DNA of 43,066 nucleotides from Streptomyces sp. JJ36 (GTDB lineage: Bacteria > Actinomycetota > Actinomycetes > Streptomycetales > Streptomycetaceae). This document shows, one piece after another, positions 23,632 through 31,257 of this stretch. The stretch is taken from assembly GCF_021696945.1 (NCBI RefSeq), contig NZ_JACYHE010000049.1:1-43066 (forward strand), read 5' to 3'. Under the pieces are notes generated by a model that was not told where the DNA came from, did not search any database, and worked only from the letters and a program-made list of their open reading frames with translations. Made by a program: the position numbers and the translations under genes. Position 1 is the stretch's first letter, and each line of letters opens with the position of its first letter.

Positions 23632-25089
23632 TCAGAAGGGGAAGGCGCTGCGCCGGTGCTGGATGGAGATCCACTTGGTGGTGGTGAACGCCTCCACCAT
23701 CTGCTCGCCGTTGAGCCGGCCCAGCCCGGAGTGCTTCTCGCCGCCGAACGGGACGATCGGCTCGTCGGCGACCGTGGCGTCGTTGACGTGGATCATTCCG
23801 GTGTCGATCCGACGGGCGACGGCGATGCCCCGCTGGATGTCGCCGGTGTGCACGGCGCCGCCCAGGCCGTACGGGGTGTCGTTGGCGACGCGTACCGCCT
23901 CCTCCTCGCCGTCGACGGGGATGATCACCGCGACGGGCCCGAAGACCTCCTGCCGGAGCAGCGGGGCGTCGGCCGGCACGTCGGTGAGGACGGCGGGCGG
24001 GACGAGGTTCCCCTGCGTGGTCCCGCGGACGAGGGCGGTGGCACCCTGCTCCACGGCCTGGTCGACGAGCGCGGTGACGCTCTCCGCCTGGTTCGCGTTG
24101 ATCAGCGGGCCGATGTGGGTGGTGGCGTCGTCCGGGTTGCCCACCTTGAGCGTCTGCACCTTGGCCACGAACTTCTCGGTGAAGGCGTCCGCGACCGAGC
24201 GGTCCACGACGATCCGGTTGGCGGCCATGCAGACCTGCCCCTGGTGGACGTAGCGGCTGAAGACCGCCGCGTCCACGGCGTAGTCGAGGTCGGCGTCGTC
24301 CAGGACGATCAGCGCGCTGTTCCCGCCGAGCTCCAGGATGGCCTTCTTGAAGTGCGAGGCGGCGACCGTCGCGACATGGCGGCCGACCTTGTCCGAGCCG
24401 GTGAAGGAGATGACCTTCGGCACCGGGTGCTCGATGAGCGCGTCGCCGATCTCGGCGATGTCGGTGATGACGACGTTGAGCAGCCCCGGTGGCAGCCCGG
24501 CCTCCTCCAGCACCCGGGCCACCAGTGCCCCGCCGCAGACCGGGGTGTTCTGGTGCGGCTTGAGGACGACCGCGTTCCCGAGGGCGAGAGCGGGCGCCAC
24601 CGACTTGAGCGACAGCAGGAAGGGGAAGTTGAACGGCGAGATGACGCCGACCACGCCGACCGGCACCCGGTAGACGCGGTTCTCCTTGCCGTCGACCGGC
24701 GAGGGCAGGATGCGGCCCTCCGCCCGCAGGGCGAGCTGGATCGCCTCGCGCAGGAACTCCTTGGCGAGGTGCAGCTCGAAGGCGGCCTTGAGGCGGGTGC
24801 CGCCGAGCTCGGCGATGATCGCCTCGGTGATCTCCTGCTCCCGGTCCTCGATCACGCGCACGGCGCGCTCGAACACCACCCGGCGGCTGTACGGATTGGT
24901 CTCGGCCCAGGCGCGCTGGTGCCGTTCGGCCGCGCGGTAGGCCTGGTCGATCTCGTCCGTGGTCGCGACGGTGATGGACGCCAGCTTCTCCCCGTCGTAG
25001 GGGTTGAAGTCGATGATGTCCCAGGAGCCGTTCCCGGGGCGCCACTCACCGTCGATGTACTGAAGCGCCAGGTCGGTGAAGTAGGACAT
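23632..25089 (-). CDS. NAD(P)-dependent aldehyde dehydrogenase
   Basis: A 485-aa member of the ALDH superfamily, which oxidises aldehydes to acids. The catalytic Cys287 lies in YVHQGQVCMAANR and the general base Glu253 in LELGGNSALIV; ISPFNFPFLLSLKSVAPALA and FTGSDKVGRHV form the cofactor site. The C-terminal PFGGEKHSGLGRLNGE is typical of benzaldehyde/vanillin-type enzymes, so an aromatic aldehyde is a reasonable guess, though the substrate cannot be fixed from sequence. The ATG has GAAGGA five bases upstream. It follows the XRE regulator gene on the same strand after 67 bp and may share its transcript. Downstream lie the 7-mer array and the large inverted repeat. Confidence 0.93.
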   Translation of the reverse strand: MSYFTDLALQYIDGEWRPGNGSWDIIDFNPYDGEKLASITVATTDEIDQAYRAAERHQRAWAETNPYSRRVVFERAVRVIEDREQEITEAIIAELGGTRLKAAFELHLAKEFLREAIQLALRAEGRILPSPVDGKENRVYRVPVGVVGVISPFNFPFLLSLKSVAPALALGNAVVLKPHQNTPVCGGALVARVLEEAGLPPGLLNVVITDIAEIGDALIEHPVPKVISFTGSDKVGRHVATVAASHFKKAILELGGNSALIVLDDADLDYAVDAAVFSRYVHQGQVCMAANRIVVDRSVADAFTEKFVAKVQTLKVGNPDDATTHIGPLINANQAESVTALVDQAVEQGATALVRGTTQGNLVPPAVLTDVPADAPLLRQEVFGPVAVIIPVDGEEEAVRVANDTPYGLGGAVHTGDIQRGIAVARRIDTGMIHVNDATVADEPIVPFGGEKHSGLGRLNGEQMVEAFTTTKWISIQHRRSAFPF

Positions 25090-25156
25090 GCCAATCCTTC
25101 GGGGGGTGGAGGGAGGCCGCTGGTGCCCTCTGTCGGCATGTCATCGTACTTCTGTT

Positions 25157-26053
25157 TCAAGGAAGTTGGCGGATCTCGTGGAGGAGGTGACGCGTCCGCT
25201 CCGGGGAGTGGCTGAACTCCGTCAGGCGGTCCAGCACCCGGTCGTAGCGCTCCACCTCCTCCCGCTTGTCCAGGTAGAGCGCGCTGGTGAGTTGTTCCAG
25301 ATAGACGATGTCGGAGAGGTCGGACTCGGGGAAGCGGAGCAGCGTGAAGGCGCCGCTCTCGGCCGCGTGCCCGCCTCGCTCGAAGGGCACCACCTGGAGC
25401 GTGACGTTCGGGCGCTCGGAGACCTCGGCGAGGTGCCCGAGCTGGGCGTCCATCACCCGGCGGCCGCCGAACGGGCGGCGCAGCGCTGCCTCGTCGAGGA
25501 TGCAGACCAGGTGCGGCGCGTTCTCCGCCAGCAGCAGCTTCTGGCGCTCCATGCGCAGCGCCACGCGGCGTTCGACCTCCTCCTCGGGGAGCTGCCCCTT
25601 GTGGCCGCTGGTCACCACGGCGTGCGCGTACTCCTCGGTCTGCAACAGGCCGTGGATGAACTGCACCTCGTAGGTGTGGATGTGCGAGGCGGCGCCCTCC
25701 AGTCCGACGTACGTCTGGAACCACCCGGGCAGCACGTCGCTGAAGCTGTGCCACCAGCCGGCCTTGTTCGATTCCCGGGCCAGCCCGAGGAGCGGCGCCC
25801 GCTCGGCCTCGTCGGTGACGCCGTAGAGCGTGAGCAGGTCCTCGACATCACGCGCCTTGAAACTCACCCTGCCCAGCTCCATCCGGCTGATCTTGGATTC
25901 GGACGCCCGGATCGAATAACCGGCCGCCTCGCGCGTGACGCCCCGCGCCTCGCGCAGCCGCCGCAGTTGTGAGCCCAGCAGGATCCGGCGGACCATGGAC
26001 CCGCTCGCTCCGTTTGTGGCATCGCTCACACCGCTTGCCGGTTTTGTGTTCAT
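25157..26053 (-). CDS. XRE-family regulator with DUF5753 domain (WhiJ-type)
   Basis: A 298-aa protein with an N-terminal helix-turn-helix at about 26-80 (LRRLREARGVTREAAGY, ISRMELGRVSFKARDVEDLLTLYGV) and a DUF5753 domain at about 95-290 (GLLQTEEYAHAVV, HLVCILDEAALRRPFGG, VTLQVVPFERGGHAAESGAFTLLRFPE). This is the architecture of Streptomyces WhiJ and its many paralogues, usually encoded near a small DUF397 protein and an RsbW-like ATPase, both of which are present here. The family affects development and antibiotic production, with the DUF397 partner thought to modulate DNA binding. Self-regulation through the palindrome at 26148-26158 is an inference. Confidence 0.93.
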   Translation of the reverse strand: MNTKPASGVSDATNGASGSMVRRILLGSQLRRLREARGVTREAAGYSIRASESKISRMELGRVSFKARDVEDLLTLYGVTDEAERAPLLGLARESNKAGWWHSFSDVLPGWFQTYVGLEGAASHIHTYEVQFIHGLLQTEEYAHAVVTSGHKGQLPEEEVERRVALRMERQKLLLAENAPHLVCILDEAALRRPFGGRRVMDAQLGHLAEVSERPNVTLQVVPFERGGHAAESGAFTLLRFPESDLSDIVYLEQLTSALYLDKREEVERYDRVLDRLTEFSHSPERTRHLLHEIRQLP

Positions 26054-26147
26054 TTCGATTTACCCTCCACCCCTGCTCGAGGGGCAGTCTGCCATCTCCG
26101 GGCTCCGTTGCGTGCCCATGCGGTTACACACAATCGAAAGTCTCTCG

Positions 26148-26158
26148 TGCACGTGCAT
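26148..26158. promoter_or_regulatory. TGCACGTGCAT palindrome in the XRE/ATPase divergent region
   Basis: TGCACGTGCA is a perfect 10-bp palindrome followed by T. It lies about 95 bp upstream of the XRE start and 175 bp upstream of the divergent ATPase start, within a run of related TGCATCTGC and GTGCAC words (26148-26215). The same 11 bases recur upstream of the DUF397 gene at 27549-27559. It is a candidate operator for the XRE regulator. Confidence 0.5.
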
Positions 26159-26333
26159 CTGCCCTTGCATCTGCTCCGGGCATTGGGAACCATGGGGATC
26201 GCACAAGTGCACGCGCTGTCAAGGAAGTTGAAGGCTCTACAAACCACGTGGGCAACGACAGCCCGGCAGGGCGGCACGGGGGACCGGATCCGGCCAGGAT
26301 CGTCGCGACCGCGAACACCAGGAGTGGCTCGTC

Positions 26334-27035
26334 ATGGGGACCGAAGGATCGACCGTGCTCGAGCCGTTATGGCGAAAAATTCCCGCCCAGGAGGCCGGGA
26401 TGCTCTCCGGATCGGCGTCCTGTGCGCTGCCCGCGCGCTATGAAGCGGTCCGCAGCGCGCGCGAGTTCACCCGGCGCACGCTGCGCCGGTGGAGCCTGGT
26501 GCAGGAGTACGACACCGTGGCCCTGGTCGTCTCGGAGCTGGTGACCAACGCCCTGCGGCACGGACTCGCCCCCGGGGACGGCCTGGTGCCGGAGCCGCCG
26601 GTGCGGCTGCATCTGATGCGCTGGTCGGCCCGGCTGGTGTGCGCCGTGCGCGATCCCAGCGGCGAGCCGCCCCGGGCGAGCGGGGCGGAGATCGAGCCGG
26701 ACCCGTTCGGCACGGACCGCGCGGATCCGGGCGGCCTGGAGGGCCTGAGCGGCGTGGACGGCGCCGGCGGCGCGCCACGCACCGTCGACGGCTGCGGCGC
26801 CTTCGCGGCGGCGGGCCCCGCGGGTACCGACGACGCCGGGAGCCCGGACAACCTGTACGACCTGGACGCCTTCCGCGGCTTCGACGTCTTCGACGGCTGC
26901 CCGGAGAGCACCGCGGAGTCCGGGCGCGGACTGCGGCTGGTCGACTCCTTCAGCGACTGCTGGGGCTGGCACCGGCTCACCGGTGCCCTGCCGGGAAAGG
27001 TGGTCTGGGCGCTCTTCCGCCTGGGCCCGGTGTGA
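26334..27035 (+). CDS. RsbW-like ATP-binding protein (HATPase_c)
   Basis: A 233-aa protein of the anti-sigma-factor kinase type. The N box VVSELVTNALRHG is at 65-77, the G1 aspartate in AVRDPSGEPP at about 104-113, and the G2 box ESGRGLRLVDSFSDCWGW at 195-212. Between G1 and G2 lies an insertion of about 80 acidic, Gly/Ala/Asp-rich residues, making the protein much longer than the usual 130-160 aa. The ATG at 26334 follows AGGAG by about 10 bp. It lies between the XRE and DUF397 genes, as in other WhiJ-type clusters. Binding of a sigma factor is a family expectation only; no sigma gene is nearby. Confidence 0.88.
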   Translation: MGTEGSTVLEPLWRKIPAQEAGMLSGSASCALPARYEAVRSAREFTRRTLRRWSLVQEYDTVALVVSELVTNALRHGLAPGDGLVPEPPVRLHLMRWSARLVCAVRDPSGEPPRASGAEIEPDPFGTDRADPGGLEGLSGVDGAGGAPRTVDGCGAFAAAGPAGTDDAGSPDNLYDLDAFRGFDVFDGCPESTAESGRGLRLVDSFSDCWGWHRLTGALPGKVVWALFRLGPV

Positions 27036-27200
27036 GCCGTCCCGCGCGCGCGTGCCGACCGTACGGGGGCCGGCCGGGGCGCGGCGCGGGACACGCACCG
27101 GCCGGCGAGGGCCGTTCACGCGCCGGCCGTCCGACCTGCGCCGGACGTCTGACCTGTTTCGGACGCCTGCCCGGTACCGGACTCGGTCCTGCGCCGGACG

Positions 27201-27440
27201 TCAGTCGTGCACCAGGTGGTCGAACTCGCCGGCCTTGATGCCGAGCAGCATCGCCTCCACCTCGGCGGGGGTGTAGACGAGCGCGGGCCCGTCCGGGAAG
27301 CGCGAGTTCCGTACGGCCACCTCGCCGTCCGGGAGTTTGGCGAACTCCACGCAGGTGCCCTGCGAGTTGCTGTACCGGCTCTTCTGCCAGGCGACCCCGT
27401 GGAGGTCCTTGGCGGCCATGCCGTTGTACGCGTGCGGCAC
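27201..27440 (-). CDS. DUF397 protein
   Basis: A 79-aa protein with the DUF397 signature WQKSRYSNSQGTCVEFAKLPDG at about 19-40, then VAVRNSRFPDGPALVYTPAEVEAML. Small DUF397 proteins act with XRE-DUF5753 regulators, probably as toxin/antitoxin-like or modulating partners. I chose the GTG at 27440, which follows GGGAG by seven bases; the frame is open 60 codons further upstream, but that part is low-complexity and covers the promoter. An ATG seven codons in is an alternative. It faces the ATPase gene convergently, with a 15-bp direct repeat (27135-27149 and 27188-27202) in the gap. Confidence 0.92.
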   Translation of the reverse strand: MPHAYNGMAAKDLHGVAWQKSRYSNSQGTCVEFAKLPDGEVAVRNSRFPDGPALVYTPAEVEAMLLGIKAGEFDHLVHD

Positions 27441-28005
27441 TGGAATCTCCCGGGGGGTGGCACCGATGGACGGACGTGCCCGTTCGGCGTGGGCACGCCT
27501 CAACTGCCCCGGATCATAACCCTGTTGACGTGCAGTTGCATGTGCGGATGCACGTGCATTGCGGCCTGTCGTGAGGCCATCACAGCCGGTCAGAGCCTTG
27601 TGCATATGCCTTCGGCACAAGCGGAGGAGCCGCTGTCGCTCTCAGTGCAGTGCGCATGCATGCGATGACCCACGGTCGAGGACGCACGCTTCGGCCGGTG
27701 CGCCTTCACCGGAGAACACCCGTGAGGGCCGCCGGAACGACCGCACACATCGGAAGAGACGTTCTCCCGCCGGTTCGTGCCTGACTCGGGACGTGAGGTA
27801 TCTCTCCCCGGCCGCTCCTCCGGGCCCGTCGGCCGCACCGCACGGTCGCCCCGGTCACCCCGCCCCGGTCACCCGCCCGGCGGTACGCGGACCGCTTCCG
27901 GTGGTCCGGCCGGAGACCGCTCGGCACAGTGCTGTGACGTTTCCGCGCAGGCGGGGTAGTCGCGGGGTGACGGTCGAACACCCGAGCGCCTGGGAGGTGG
28001 CTGTG
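27441..28005. other. 565-bp gap between DUF397 and DUF3048 genes
   Basis: A divergent intergenic region. The DUF397-proximal part (27500-27665) is less GC-rich and full of TGCA words, with the palindrome at 27548-27559, a CTTGTGC/GCACAAG dyad at 27597-27603 and 27615-27621, and GGCCT/AGGCC at 27563-27578. The part from 27700 to 28000 looks like ordinary leader for the DUF3048 gene, with ggtcaccc-type repeats near 27850-27875. No credible gene was found. Confidence 0.55.
27548..27559. promoter_or_regulatory. ATGCACGTGCAT palindrome upstream of DUF397 gene
   Basis: A perfect 12-bp palindrome, 108 bp upstream of the DUF397 start, sharing 11 bases with the site at 26148-26158. A GTTGACG with a -35-like TTGACG lies just next to it (about 27525-27531). 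Two copies in the two control regions of one regulatory cluster suggest a common DNA-binding protein, most simply the XRE regulator. Confidence 0.5.
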
Positions 28006-29079
28006 GTGACGGTGAGGGCGGCACGGACCCGACGCCCGCCGGGGCACCGCGGGCCCCGGCGCGCGACCCCGTGGCGGACCGCGGGCCGGCCCGGGCGGCG
28101 GCCGCCCGGTGGACGGGCCCGCCGGGTACGGCGCTGGGCCGCGGCCGCGGCCGCGGCGCTGCTGCTGACGGCGGGCGCCTGCGGAGGCGGCGACGAGGAG
28201 CAGGGCGGCCCCTCCGGCGAGGAGGAGACCACCGCCCGCTCCCCCTTCACCGGCCGGACGGCGCAGCAGCAGCCGGTGCTGGCGGTGAAGCTGGACAACG
28301 CCCGGGTGGCCCGTCCGCACACCGGGCTGGCCGCCGCCGACCTGGTCTATGTCGAGCAGGTGGAGGGCGGGCTGAGCCGGCTGATGGCCGTCTACTCCTC
28401 CCGGCTGCCGGACCGCGCGGGGCCGGTGCGCAGCGCCCGCGAGTCGGATCTGGAGTTGCTGCGCCAGTTCGGCGAGCCGGCCCTCGCCTACTCCGGCGTA
28501 CGGTCCGCGCTCCGCGACGACCTGCGGTCGGCGCCACTGGTCCGGGTGCCGCCGGCCGAGGCGGGCGACGCCTATGTGCGCTCCGGTGCCGCCGCCCCGC
28601 ACAACCTGTACGTCCGCCCGGAAGCCGCGCTGTCCGCCGCCCCCGGGGCGAGCGAGCCGCGGGACATCGGCTTCCGCTTCGGGCCGGCGCCGGACGGCGG
28701 CAGCCCGGAGGACCGGCGGACCGTCCGCTACCCGTCGGCCCGCTTCGCCTTCTCCTGGTCCGGGGAGGAGGACCGGTGGCTCGTCACCATGGACGGCTCG
28801 CCGGCCCGTACCACCGACGGCACCCGGCTGGGGGCGCCGACGGTGGTGGTGCAGGAGGTGACCATGCGGCCCTCGCGGTTCCGGGACACCACCGGCGCGG
28901 TGACGCCGTACATCGAGTCCGTCGGCTCCGGGGAGGCCACCGTGCTGCGGAACGGCCGGGCGTACGACGTCACCTGGGAGCGGCCCTCGGCCGCGGACGG
29001 AACCGTCTTCACCCGGCAGAACGGGGAACGGATGCCGTTCGCCCGGGGCCCGGTGTGGATCGTCTACGCCGAGCGGTGA
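28006..29079 (+). CDS. DUF3048 domain protein, probable lipoprotein
   Basis: A 357-aa exported protein. The first 43 residues are Arg/Pro-rich, then a hydrophobic segment (WAAAAAAALLLTAGAC) ends at Cys59 in a lipobox-like context, suggesting a lipoprotein. Two DUF3048 segments follow: PVLAVKLDNARVARPHTGL with VYVEQVEGGLSRLMAVY (N domain), and FSWSGEEDRWLVTMDG, TVVVQEVTM, GRAYDVTWERPS, GPVWIVYAE (C domain). The family (Bacillus YerB-like) is widespread but its function is unknown; it acts outside the membrane. GGGAGG at 27992-27997 is eight bases before the GTG at 28006; other in-frame GTGs lie at 27967, 27997 and 28003. The long basic n-region is unusual for a signal peptide. Confidence 0.87.
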   Translation: MTVRAARTRRPPGHRGPRRATPWRTAGRPGRRPPGGRARRVRRWAAAAAAALLLTAGACGGGDEEQGGPSGEEETTARSPFTGRTAQQQPVLAVKLDNARVARPHTGLAAADLVYVEQVEGGLSRLMAVYSSRLPDRAGPVRSARESDLELLRQFGEPALAYSGVRSALRDDLRSAPLVRVPPAEAGDAYVRSGAAAPHNLYVRPEAALSAAPGASEPRDIGFRFGPAPDGGSPEDRRTVRYPSARFAFSWSGEEDRWLVTMDGSPARTTDGTRLGAPTVVVQEVTMRPSRFRDTTGAVTPYIESVGSGEATVLRNGRAYDVTWERPSAADGTVFTRQNGERMPFARGPVWIVYAER

Positions 29080-29150
29080 CCCGGCGGGTCCGCGCGCCCC
29101 GCGCCCGTGGGGGTCCAGGGACGGGCGGCCCGTGGACGGACGGTCCGCCG

Positions 29151-29181
29151 TTGACTTGAAGTTGACTTCAACTTCTACCGT
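29151..29181 (+). promoter_or_regulatory. MerR-type promoter of the ABC exporter
   Basis: A -35 TTGACT (29151-29156) and -10 TACCGT (29176-29181) are separated by exactly 19 bp. The spacer carries the dyad GAAGTTGA-CT-TCAACTTC (about 29158-29175). The over-long spacer with a central dyad is the hallmark of promoters activated by MerR-family proteins. The exporter ATG lies 62 bp beyond the -10. Confidence 0.8.
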
Positions 29182-29243
29182 CGTCCCCGTCGGCACCCGG
29201 CCGTCCCGGCCACCCGCCACCACCGAAGGGGGACCCCCGACCC

Positions 29244-31190
29244 ATGAGCATGGAGATGACGGCGTGGAGCGCACTGCGGAACGTGCGCGGCGCCACCGAC
29301 GACCAGCGGCCGTTCTCCCGGGCCACGCTCGGCCGGATCGTCCGCTTCGCCCGCCCGCACCACCGGCGCATCCTGCTCTTCCTGCTGCTCAGTACCGTGC
29401 TCGCGATGCTCGCCGTGGCCACGCCGCTGCTCGCCGGGCGGGTGGTGGACGCCATCGTGGGCGGCGCGGACGGCGGCACGGTGCTCACCCTGGCCGGGCT
29501 CATCGCCGCCATCGCGGTGGCCGAGGCCGCCACCGGCGTCGGCAACCGGTGGCTCTCCGCCCGCATCGGCGAGGGCCTGATCCTCGACCTGCGCCGGGCG
29601 GTCTACGACCACGTGCAGCGGATGCCCGTGGCCTTCTTCACCCGCACCCGCACCGGCGCCCTGGTCAGCCGCCTGAACAACGACGTCATCGGCGCCCAGC
29701 GGGCCTTCAGCGACACCCTCTCCGGTGTGGTGAGCAACCTGGTCACGCTGCTGCTCACGCTGGCCGTGATGCTCCGGCTCTCCTGGCAGATCACGCTGCT
29801 CTCCCTGGTGCTGCTGCCCGTCTTCGTCCTCCCGGCCCGCCGGATGGGCGCCCGGCTCGCCGTGCTGGAACGGGAACGGGCCACCCACAACGCGGCGATG
29901 AGCATCCAGATGACCGAGCGCTTCTCGGCGCCCGGCGCCACCCTGGTCAAGCTCTTCGGGCGGCCGCGGGAGGAGTCCGCGGAGTTCGCCGACCGGGCCC
30001 GCAGGGTCCGGGACATCGGCGTGCGCACCGCGATGGTGCAGCACTACTTCATCACCTCGCTCACCCTGGTCTCCGCGCTGGCGCTCGCGCTCGTCTACGG
30101 CCTCGGCGGCTGGTACGCGCTGCGCGGCTCCCTGGAGCCCGGCGCCGTGGTCGCGCTCGCCCTGCTGCTGACCCGGCTCTACGCGCCGCTGACCGCGCTG
30201 GCCGGTGCCCGCATGGAGGTGATGAGCGCACTGGTGAGCTTCCAGCGGGTGTTCGAGGTGCTGGACCTGGAGCCGCTGATCGCGGAGCGCCCGGACGCGA
30301 CGGAGCTGCCCGCGGACGGCCCGGTGACGGTGGAGTTCGAGGACGTCCGCTTCTCCTACCCGACTGCGGAGAAGGTCTCGCTGGCCTCCCTGGAGGAGGT
30401 CGCCACCCTGGACGCCCGCGGCGGCGAGGAGGTGCTGCACGGCGTCTCGTTCCGCGCCGAGCCGGGGCGGATGGTGGCCCTGGTCGGCTCCTCCGGTGCC
30501 GGCAAGTCCACCATCGCCCAGCTCACCCCGCGCCTCTACGACCCGGACAGCGGGGTCGTGCGGGTGGGCGGCACCGACGTACGGGAGCTGACCGCCGCCT
30601 CGCTGCGCCGCACCGTCGGCATGGTCACCCAGGACGGGCACCTCTTCCATGACACCATCCGCGCCAACCTGCTGCTGCCGCGGCCGGAGGCCGGCGAGGA
30701 GGAGCTCTGGGAGGCGCTGCGCCGGGCCCGGCTCGACGGGCTGGTGGCCGCGCTGCCGGACGGCCTGGACACCGTGGTCGGCGAGCGGGGCTACCGGCTC
30801 TCCGGCGGCGAGCGGCAGCGGCTGACCATCGCGCGCCTGCTGCTGGCGGAGCCCCGGGTGGTGATCCTGGACGAGGCGACCGCGCATCTGGACTCCACCT
30901 CGGAGGCCGCCGTGCAGGAGGCGCTGGCCGAGGCGATGCAGGGGCGCACCTCGGTGGTGATCGCGCACCGGCTGTCCACGGTACGGGCCGCGGACCTGAT
31001 CCTGGTGCTGGAGGAGGGCCGCGTCGTGGAGCGGGGCACACACGAGGAGCTGCTCGCCGCGGGCGGGCGGTACGCGGAGCTGTACCGCACCCAGTTCAGC
31101 GAGGAGCCGCGCGCGGCCGGGGCCCACGGGCGCCCCTCGCCCGGGCGGAGCACTCCGGCAGGCGCGGCCGCCGCAACGGCCGCAGGCTGA
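29244..31190 (+). CDS. ABC exporter half-transporter (fused membrane and ATPase domains)
   Basis: A 648-aa type IV ABC exporter. Six membrane helices occupy about 45-330, with the usual coupling-helix segment LNNDVIGAQRAFSDTLSGVV. The nucleotide-binding domain has Walker A GSSGAGKST, a Q-loop at VTQDGHLFHDTI, signature LSGGERQR, Walker B VVILDEAT and H-loop IAHRLSTVRAADL, all intact, so it should be active as a homodimer. An insert of about 15 residues (ASLEEVATLDARGGEE) interrupts the start of the ATPase domain. The substrate is probably a hydrophobic drug or peptide but cannot be deduced. It is preceded by a MerR-type promoter and GAAGGGGGA, yet no MerR gene adjoins. Confidence 0.95.
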   Translation: MSMEMTAWSALRNVRGATDDQRPFSRATLGRIVRFARPHHRRILLFLLLSTVLAMLAVATPLLAGRVVDAIVGGADGGTVLTLAGLIAAIAVAEAATGVGNRWLSARIGEGLILDLRRAVYDHVQRMPVAFFTRTRTGALVSRLNNDVIGAQRAFSDTLSGVVSNLVTLLLTLAVMLRLSWQITLLSLVLLPVFVLPARRMGARLAVLERERATHNAAMSIQMTERFSAPGATLVKLFGRPREESAEFADRARRVRDIGVRTAMVQHYFITSLTLVSALALALVYGLGGWYALRGSLEPGAVVALALLLTRLYAPLTALAGARMEVMSALVSFQRVFEVLDLEPLIAERPDATELPADGPVTVEFEDVRFSYPTAEKVSLASLEEVATLDARGGEEVLHGVSFRAEPGRMVALVGSSGAGKSTIAQLTPRLYDPDSGVVRVGGTDVRELTAASLRRTVGMVTQDGHLFHDTIRANLLLPRPEAGEEELWEALRRARLDGLVAALPDGLDTVVGERGYRLSGGERQRLTIARLLLAEPRVVILDEATAHLDSTSEAAVQEALAEAMQGRTSVVIAHRLSTVRAADLILVLEEGRVVERGTHEELLAAGGRYAELYRTQFSEEPRAAGAHGRPSPGRSTPAGAAAATAAG

Positions 31191-31257
31191 TCAGGGGGCC
31201 GCCGGGTGGGCGGTCCCGCGCCCGCCCGTACCCGCGCCCGGAAGGACCCGATCCACC

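Noticed and set aside
22376..24253. Mirror-image peptides starting M(S/N)AP(R/Q)(R/Q)GTPP on opposite strands of the large inverted repeat
   Set aside because: The four base changes between copies in this stretch all alter amino acids at second codon positions, and no ribosome site precedes either ATG. DNA duplication explains the similarity better than coding constraint.
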